A program made the position numbers and the translations under genes. From Solirubrobacteraceae bacterium (lineage in GTDB: Bacteria > Actinomycetota > Thermoleophilia > Solirubrobacterales > Solirubrobacteraceae): a stretch of DNA of 5,723 nucleotides. The notes below the pieces were generated by a model. It searched no databases. It had not been told where the DNA came from and saw nothing but the letters and a program-made list of their open reading frames with translations. Shown here one piece after another: positions 5,345-5,723 of the stretch; within the stretch, counting starts at the first letter, position 1; every line of letters begins with the position of its first letter. The stretch spans positions 1 to 5,723 of the forward strand of contig JAUJME010000112.1 in NCBI GenBank assembly GCA_030447005.1. Reading direction: 5' to 3'.

Positions 5345-5360
5345 CGTCCGCCCCGAACCC

Positions 5361-5372
5361 TAGGATCCCGCT
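5361..5372 (+). promoter_or_regulatory. -10-like box TAGGAT of guaB3, predicting a leaderless mRNA
   Basis: TAGGAT (5361-5366) is followed by six bases and then the ATG at 5373, so a standard start 7 bases after the hexamer falls exactly on the A of ATG. Only 16 bases separate this box from the T-run of the upstream terminator, so any -35 would overlap that terminator. An alternative reading is that AGGA inside the box is a weak Shine-Dalgarno site 7 bases from the ATG. Confidence 0.5.
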
Positions 5373-5723
5373 ATGGAAGTTGAGATCGGCCGTGGCAAGA
5401 AGGCGCGTCGCGCCTACGGATTCGACGACATCGCGATCGTGCCGTCGCGGCGGACGCGGGACCCCGACGACGTCGACGTCTCGTGGACGCTGGGGCCCTA
5501 CCGCTTCGAGCTCCCGCTCATGGCGTCGGCGATGGATGGCGTGGTCTCGCCGGAGACCGCGGTGGCCGTCGGCCGCCTCGGCGGCCTGGCGGTCCTCAAC
5601 CTCGAGGGGATCTGGACCCGCTACGAGGACGCCGACGCGCAGCTCGCGCGGATCGCGACGCTCGACCCCGACCAGGCGACCCGCGAGATGCAGGACATCT
5701 ACCTCGAGCCGGTCAAGCCCGAG
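5373..5723 (+). CDS. guaB3: GuaB3-family IMP dehydrogenase-related protein, N-terminal part
   Basis: The first 117 codons are present; the gene runs off the right edge. GuaB3 proteins are IMPDH/GMP reductase-superfamily TIM barrels that lack the CBS pair of ordinary GuaB. Known members have been linked to IMP oxidation to XMP in guanine nucleotide synthesis. The opening VEIGRGKKARRAYGFDD (3-19) followed by IAIVPSRRTRDP is the hallmark of the actinobacterial GuaB3 group and differs from classical GuaB. LPLMASAMDGVVSPETA (46-62) is the superfamily's substrate-side loop, where many IMPDHs read SAMDTV. VGRLGGLAVLNLEG (66-79) and WTRYED (81-86) follow, also typical of GuaB3. The catalytic Cys loop lies beyond the window. 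The ATG has no strong Shine-Dalgarno and sits right behind a TAGGAT box and a terminator, which suggests its own leaderless transcript. Confidence 0.93.
   Translation, partial: MEVEIGRGKKARRAYGFDDIAIVPSRRTRDPDDVDVSWTLGPYRFELPLMASAMDGVVSPETAVAVGRLGGLAVLNLEGIWTRYEDADAQLARIATLDPDQATREMQDIYLEPVKPE

Larger units (their letters stand above)
5011..5372 (+). other. 362-bp non-coding region rich in inverted repeats (possible structured RNA or leader)
   Basis: There is no convincing gene here. An open frame at 5075-5383 has Arg/Pro/Ser-rich composition and runs into guaB3, so I do not call it. The stretch instead holds six inverted repeats: 5016-5036, 5071-5101, 5129-5159, 5207-5219, 5221-5244 and 5319-5340. 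The last two are followed by TTTT. This density exceeds what other gaps in the window show, although high GC makes short repeats easier to find. A cis-regulatory leader, a small RNA gene, or several terminators in series would each fit. I found none of the conserved boxes I know for RNase P RNA, tmRNA, SRP RNA, tRNAs, or the TPP and cobalamin riboswitches. Confidence 0.5.

Noticed and set aside
5075..5383. 102-residue plus-strand frame in the gap before guaB3
   Set aside because: Composition is Ser/Arg/Pro/Gly with no domain; it crosses two terminator hairpins and ends inside guaB3. Only its last 34 codons are discussed, as a speculative leader peptide.

Overview
The window is a very GC-rich, densely coded stretch. 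G or C dominates third codon positions, and spurious long ORFs run antisense to nearly every gene. The gene content suggests a high-GC actinobacterium: a GuaB3-type IMP dehydrogenase relative, a mycobacterial-type (type 2) PyrF, a short 91-residue HU, and several starts with no Shine-Dalgarno sequence. The Thermoleophilia (Solirubrobacterales such as Conexibacter, Patulibacter or Solirubrobacter) are my best guess. This placement comes from protein resemblance and style, not from a search.

Layout, left to right. (1) The 3' part of a cation diffusion facilitator metal exporter (1-510, +) converges on a 46-residue two-helix membrane protein on the minus strand (497-637). (2) A small roadblock/LC7-like protein (664-1062, +) starts back-to-back with that membrane protein; the 26-bp gap holds an AT-rich element that could serve as a promoter in both directions. 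(3) After a 128-bp regulatory gap, the nucleoid protein HU (1191-1466) has the only textbook Shine-Dalgarno site in the window apart from the one before the sugar kinase. (4) Only 8 bp later pyrF begins (1475-2428; last step of UMP synthesis). (5) A cell-envelope pair follows: a small anchored LysM protein (2460-2786) and a D-Ala-D-Ala carboxypeptidase of the DacA/penicillin-binding-protein type (2783-4018). (6) A PfkB-family sugar-phosphate kinase of the 1-phosphofructokinase branch follows (4015-5010). Genes 5 and 6 are linked by two 4-bp GTGA stop/start overlaps, so LysM, carboxypeptidase and kinase look like one translationally coupled unit. (7) A 362-bp stretch without a confident gene (5011-5372) holds six inverted repeats, two of them followed by T4 runs and so terminator-like. 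(8) The first 117 codons of a GuaB3-family IMP dehydrogenase-related protein (5373 to the window end) start immediately downstream of a TAGGAT box.

Most of the window is housekeeping: nucleotide synthesis (pyrF, guaB3), chromosome packaging (HU), peptidoglycan trimming and binding (LysM, DacA), sugar-phosphate metabolism and metal efflux. I see no mobile element, CRISPR array, tRNA or rRNA. The least ordinary material is the structured 5011-5372 region, with a possible attenuator or small-RNA unit before guaB3, and a recurring arrangement in which a -10-like hexamer sits about 6-12 bases before a start codon that has no Shine-Dalgarno site. That arrangement suggests leaderless or near-leaderless mRNAs.
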